A DNA stretch of 64,000 nt, taken from positions 434,001 to 498,000 of the forward strand of contig NC_051108.1 of assembly GCF_901709675.1 (NCBI RefSeq), written 5' to 3'. A program made the position numbers and the translations under genes. The notes beneath the pieces were generated by a model. The model was not told where the DNA came from. It saw nothing but the letters and a program-made list of their open reading frames with translations, and ran no database searches. The stretch's first letter is position 1. Each line of letters begins with the position of its first letter. Source of the DNA: Syngnathus acus. Lineage: Eukaryota > Chordata > Actinopteri > Syngnathiformes > Syngnathidae. This document shows positions 60,270-64,000 of this stretch, piece by piece.

Positions 60270-61034
60270 ATGGAGAAGAGGGACAGAAAGCCGGGATATT
60301 TTGCCAGGTAAGGAACGCTTTGGCATGGCTAAATGTGCTTGGGAAATGCACACAAGTCTGCCTTGCCTTCTACTACGCGTTGCTCGGGCGACAAAGAGGG
60401 CAAGGGAAGGGCAATTTGGGGGAAATAGCCTGCAGTGAAACAGATGGCGCGCTGGGGATTCCTGAGCTGCACCGGCCCGGCCCAGCCCGAGAAGGGAGAG
60501 GCCTCATCGACCCTGCCTCGCCATCCATCCCATTAACAACACTTAGGATGCTTTTCTATGGCTTTTAAATTTCCCTATGTTCAAGTGGCCTGACGCAGTT
60601 GGCAGCTTCAGTGCTCCCAAAATGATGGCCGTGAGATTCTTCGCTTGCTAGTTTTGCTGTCGATCCGCCAGGCTGAAGAGGCGGCGACAGCTCAAGCAGA
60701 GCCAATCGGAGAAAAGCGCCAGCGAGCACATCGGCTGTCCGGACACCCCAAACGACAGCGAAGTCCCCAAGAAGGCCACTTTGCCCAGAACAGCCGGCGG
60801 CAAAACTCCCAGCAGCCCAGGTAAAGACGGTGCACACCTAAGAGCACTCCAATCCACTGACTCTTTCAAAACTGGACTTAAAACTCACCTCTTTACCTTA
60901 GCATTTCCGTAATTTCTCTCATATCTTGGTTGTCGTCCAGTTGTTTTATACTTGTCCTTGTTTTGTTTTCTTGTTTTTTATCTGCCATGTAGCACTTTGA
61001 GATTCCCCCGAATATAAAGTGCGTTACAAATATA

Positions 61035-61065
<31 letters not shown>

Positions 61066-64000
61066 GGATTGGATTTCTCCTCCCGATTAGCTAGCGACCG
61101 ACATGGTGCCTTCTCAAAGCCATTTGCTGCCATGAGCTCATCAGGAAGTTGCGTAAGCCGTTTCCTGCTACAGCCGGCCGGCCAAGTTGTTTTAGCCAGC
61201 GACAATCGGACACGCCGGACAATTCCAGTTTCATTTCCGTTTACATTAGGTTTGTCAAATTCAAGGACGCATTGGATTAGGGTTAGGAAGTTCACCTCAT
61301 CGGGCGGGATGATGCAAACGTTCACGCTTGATCGATTGTTGGCTGTCTGCAGCCAGCTTGAGTGAAGTGAAATGGCTCAGACGGCCATTGTCTTAGTCAT
61401 GCCTTGCGGGGGGGGCAGCGCTCCACTAAAAGCTTCTGTGTCTCTTGGCAAATGTGTGCATGATAACGGCGACTGACTGGGCTGGCTAATCTTTTGAGTT
61501 TTACAAAATGGGAGACAAGCAACTCCTGGTACTGGATTGGAGCAACCGGAGCCTTGTCGCGTTAGTAGCAGCACGATGAATGGGCCATGTCCCTCGCAGT
61601 CGGGAGCTTCGGCGTTTCATTCTTAGCTAGCTGGCGCATTCACTCGGTCCATACGACGCTCACTCGTCTGTCGTCTCGCTCGCAGCCGACGGCTCTAAAA
61701 GTAATAAACCGGCAAAGAAGGAGAAGAGGAGGCCACCTGGGACGGTGGACTTTATTGTGAGTAGACCCGAGTCGCGCGGCGTCGGCCCCCGGATCGTCCG
61801 CCGCCGTTGACCCCATTTGTCGTAGGTGGGACCGAACGATTCCCTCAACAGCATCGCCCTCAACTTCAACATCACCCCAAACAAGCTGGTCCAACTCAAC
61901 AAGCTCTTCTGCCACAGCGTCTACCCTGGTCAGGTGAGAAACGGATCCAATTTGACGTGTTCCCAGTTTTAATCGACGAGGTTGTTTGCCCGTCGCTCTC
62001 GCAGAAGCTGTTTGTCCCCGACGTGAGCCGGACGGAAGTAAAGGCTGAGGATGACTCGGACCCGTTACTTACAAACGGGTCCTCGGCGGTGACGAGTCCC
62101 GTACGTAATTGTTGCCTTAGCAACGTACACTCTGAAGTCAACGTTGATCCAAATATAACGGACAAACTTTGGTCTTCAGGAAGACGGTCCAAACTGCAGG
62201 CCAGCGCGGTCCCTCCGACGCCAGCTCTCCCCAAATTCCGAGGACGAGAGCCCGGCCACGGTTAAATTCATCAAGATGAGCTGCAAGTACTTCACTGATG
62301 GGATGGTGAGTCCTGAAGTTCTTTCAACTTTGATTGGACTGGCTTTGTGCAGCAGCCGGATGGATGTGACGCTCTCTGCAGGGCGTGGTGGGCGGCGTCC
62401 TGATCGTCACGCCCAACAACATCATGTTTGACCCCCACAAGTCGGACCCGCTGGTCATCGAGCACGGCTGCGAGGAGTACGGTCTCATCTGCCCCATGGA
62501 GGAGATGGTCTCCGTGGCGCTCTACGACGACGTGTCGCGCATGAAGCTGAAAGACGCGCTGCCGTCGTAAGCCCACGCCCAAAACATTTGTACTTTTCCC
62601 ACACTTGATGCCTGTTTGCAAAAGTGTCCCATTGTATGGAGAACGTCACACAAGTTTTCTATCCGTCCTAGTTTTGTCTTCTTGGCTTTCATGTTTTAAT
62701 TTCAGTCATGCGTCATTTCATTTGGACCTTATTTTTCTTTCACCCCCCCCCCTTTCCATTTTCATCCTCACTTGACCCCCACAGCGACCTAGCCCAGGAT
62801 CTGTGTCCTGTCTACAGGCCCGGCGAGTGGGAGCGCTTGCCCTCCGAGCAGGACCTGAACCCCTTCAGTCGCTACAAAGCGCTGGACGCCAAGCAGCCCA
62901 TCATCCTGGACGACCTGGAGTCGGCCCTCTTGGACGCAGGTGAGGACTCGCTCGGAAAGGCTACCTTCCGACACGCCGGCCCACGCCGCTCCCTCCGTCC
63001 GTCTTGTCCCATGACAGTCGGCACGGAGCAAGGAGAGCAAACGGACAAGTCTCCCTCGGATGAAGGCTTCACCGAGCTGGAGCCCGTGGAAGAAGCGTCC
63101 GGCGCCGTCCAAAGACGGAAAGGGGAAGCCGACGACGACGAGGAGGACGAAGGCTTAGCACGGAACAGCTCCGTCGAAGACGCCGAGTCCGTCCGGTCGG
63201 AGGCGGGGCGGACGCGCGGGAACCCGAGCGCCCGAGAGGCCTCGTCAAACGTTCCGGCGCTCCAAACGTGCGCGGAGGAGTCGAGCGAGAAGGCGACGGC
63301 CGATGTCGCCGACAATCCCCAGAAAGCCCGGCGGCTCGGCCAGGAGGACGGACGGAGGGAGAGCGACGCCGACGTCAAGACCTGGCTGATGGAGAGGATT
63401 CAGGCGCCCATTGAAGGTAAGGGTGGACAACAGTATCGGGACAGCTGGCCCACTAACCAACGCGACGATGGGCTGCGCGCAGACATGCTTTTGTCCTCCG
63501 AGGAGAAGAGCAAGAGCCCGCCCATGTTCCTGTGCTTCAAAGTGGGCACGCCAATGCGCAAGTCCTTCGCCACCGGGATGACGTCCAGCCCGGCGCACTC
63601 CTTCGGAAGCTCGGCAAAGAAACCCGAGTACTGGTTTGCTGTGCCGCAGGAGAGGTCTGATGAGACTTTGGCACCTTTGACGCATGAGAGAGAGAGAGAG
63701 AGAGATCCGGCCGGCGTCTTAAAAGTGACATGTGCCTGCCTGCCTGCGTGTTTCAGAGTGGACCACCTGTACGCCTTTTTCGTCCAGTGGTCTCCAGACG
63801 TGTACGGCAAAGAGGCCAGGGAGCAAGGCTTCGTGGTGGTGGAGAAGGACGAGCTGGACATGATCGACAACTTCTTCGGCGACCCCGCCTCCTGCAGCTG
63901 GGAGGTCAGAGCAGGCACTGGCGGCATCCCGTCACGGTTTGAGCTCTGCTCAGCTGTCCCAATACTTTTGTTTCCAGATCATCACCATCGACGAGGCCAA
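60270..64000 (+). CDS. oxr1: Oxidation resistance protein 1 (LysM-GRAM-TLDc), 5' part
   Basis: Protects cells from oxidative damage; TLDc proteins of this class also bind the V-ATPase. Twelve exons are visible: 60270-60307, 60672-60820, 61686-61756, 61826-61933, 62005-62100, 62180-62305, 62382-62566, 62785-62939, 63018-63416, 63483-63654, 63757-63904 and 63978 to the right edge. The ATG has a good context (CACCAATGG). A basic start (MEKRDRKPGYFAR) leads to the LysM domain at about residues 82-130 (GPNDSLNSIALNFNITPNKL), then the GRAM-like part (VTPNNIMFDPHKSDPLVIEH, EYGLICPMEEM), an acidic linker in exon 9, and PPMFLCFKVGTPMRKSF, EYWFAVPQER, FFVQWSPDVYG. The TLDc domain proper lies beyond the edge. 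GVVGGV and the DALPSDL stretch fit OXR1 better than its relative NCOA7. Confidence 0.94.
60838..61066 (+). mobile_element. 3' tail of a fish non-LTR retroelement
   Basis: A stretch with ACTGGACTTAAAACTCACC, then GTAGCACTTTGAGATTC, AAAGTGCGTTACAAAT and a terminal (ATT)n run resembles common 3' ends of fish LINE/SINE copies. It sits in oxr1 intron 2. No reverse transcriptase frame remains. The family is not certain. Confidence 0.6.

Overview
This 64 kb window is nuclear DNA of a vertebrate, almost certainly a ray-finned fish with a compact genome. Ten multi-exon protein-coding genes have close vertebrate homologues, introns are GT-AG and many are only 58-75 bp, short tandem repeats are dense, and 3' tails of fish-type non-LTR elements are present. 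No bacterial operons, CRISPR arrays, rRNA or tRNA genes were seen. Exon boundaries below were worked out by hand from reading phase and splice sites. Every modelled gene keeps its frame through all visible junctions, so none looks like a pseudogene.

Layout, left to right: rps6kc1 (minus, 3' end off the left edge); a DBH-like copper monooxygenase of the MOXD family (minus); snx9 (plus), head to head with moxd; a secreted fibrinogen-like/angiopoietin-like protein (minus); a gene-poor stretch of about 6.5 kb rich in microsatellites, with a possible unannotated spliced minus-strand transcript; kcnk2/TREK-1 (plus); a cGMP-dependent protein kinase of prkg3 type (minus); an ABHD1/ABHD3-type hydrolase (minus); fdft1, squalene synthase (minus); gata4 (minus); about 7 kb of noncoding DNA; and oxr1 (plus, running off the right edge).

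The gene order joins two blocks known in other vertebrates: rps6kc1 and kcnk2 lie in one human chromosome 1q region, and gata4 and fdft1 are neighbours on human 8p23. The genes do not form one pathway. They cover endosomal sorting (snx9, rps6kc1), lipid metabolism (fdft1, the ABHD gene), signalling and ion transport (prkg3-type kinase, kcnk2), transcription (gata4) and oxidative-stress protection (oxr1).

The less expected observations are a kcnk2 start codon split by an intron, a GC-AG intron in the kinase gene, a 36-nt tyrosine-rich microexon in snx9, an expanding Q/A coding minisatellite in rps6kc1, a four-CCAAT promoter on fdft1, an inverted octamer pair and seven perfect CRE palindromes in noncoding DNA, and a candidate novel spliced transcript near 31 kb. 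I did not find a clearly new biological system.
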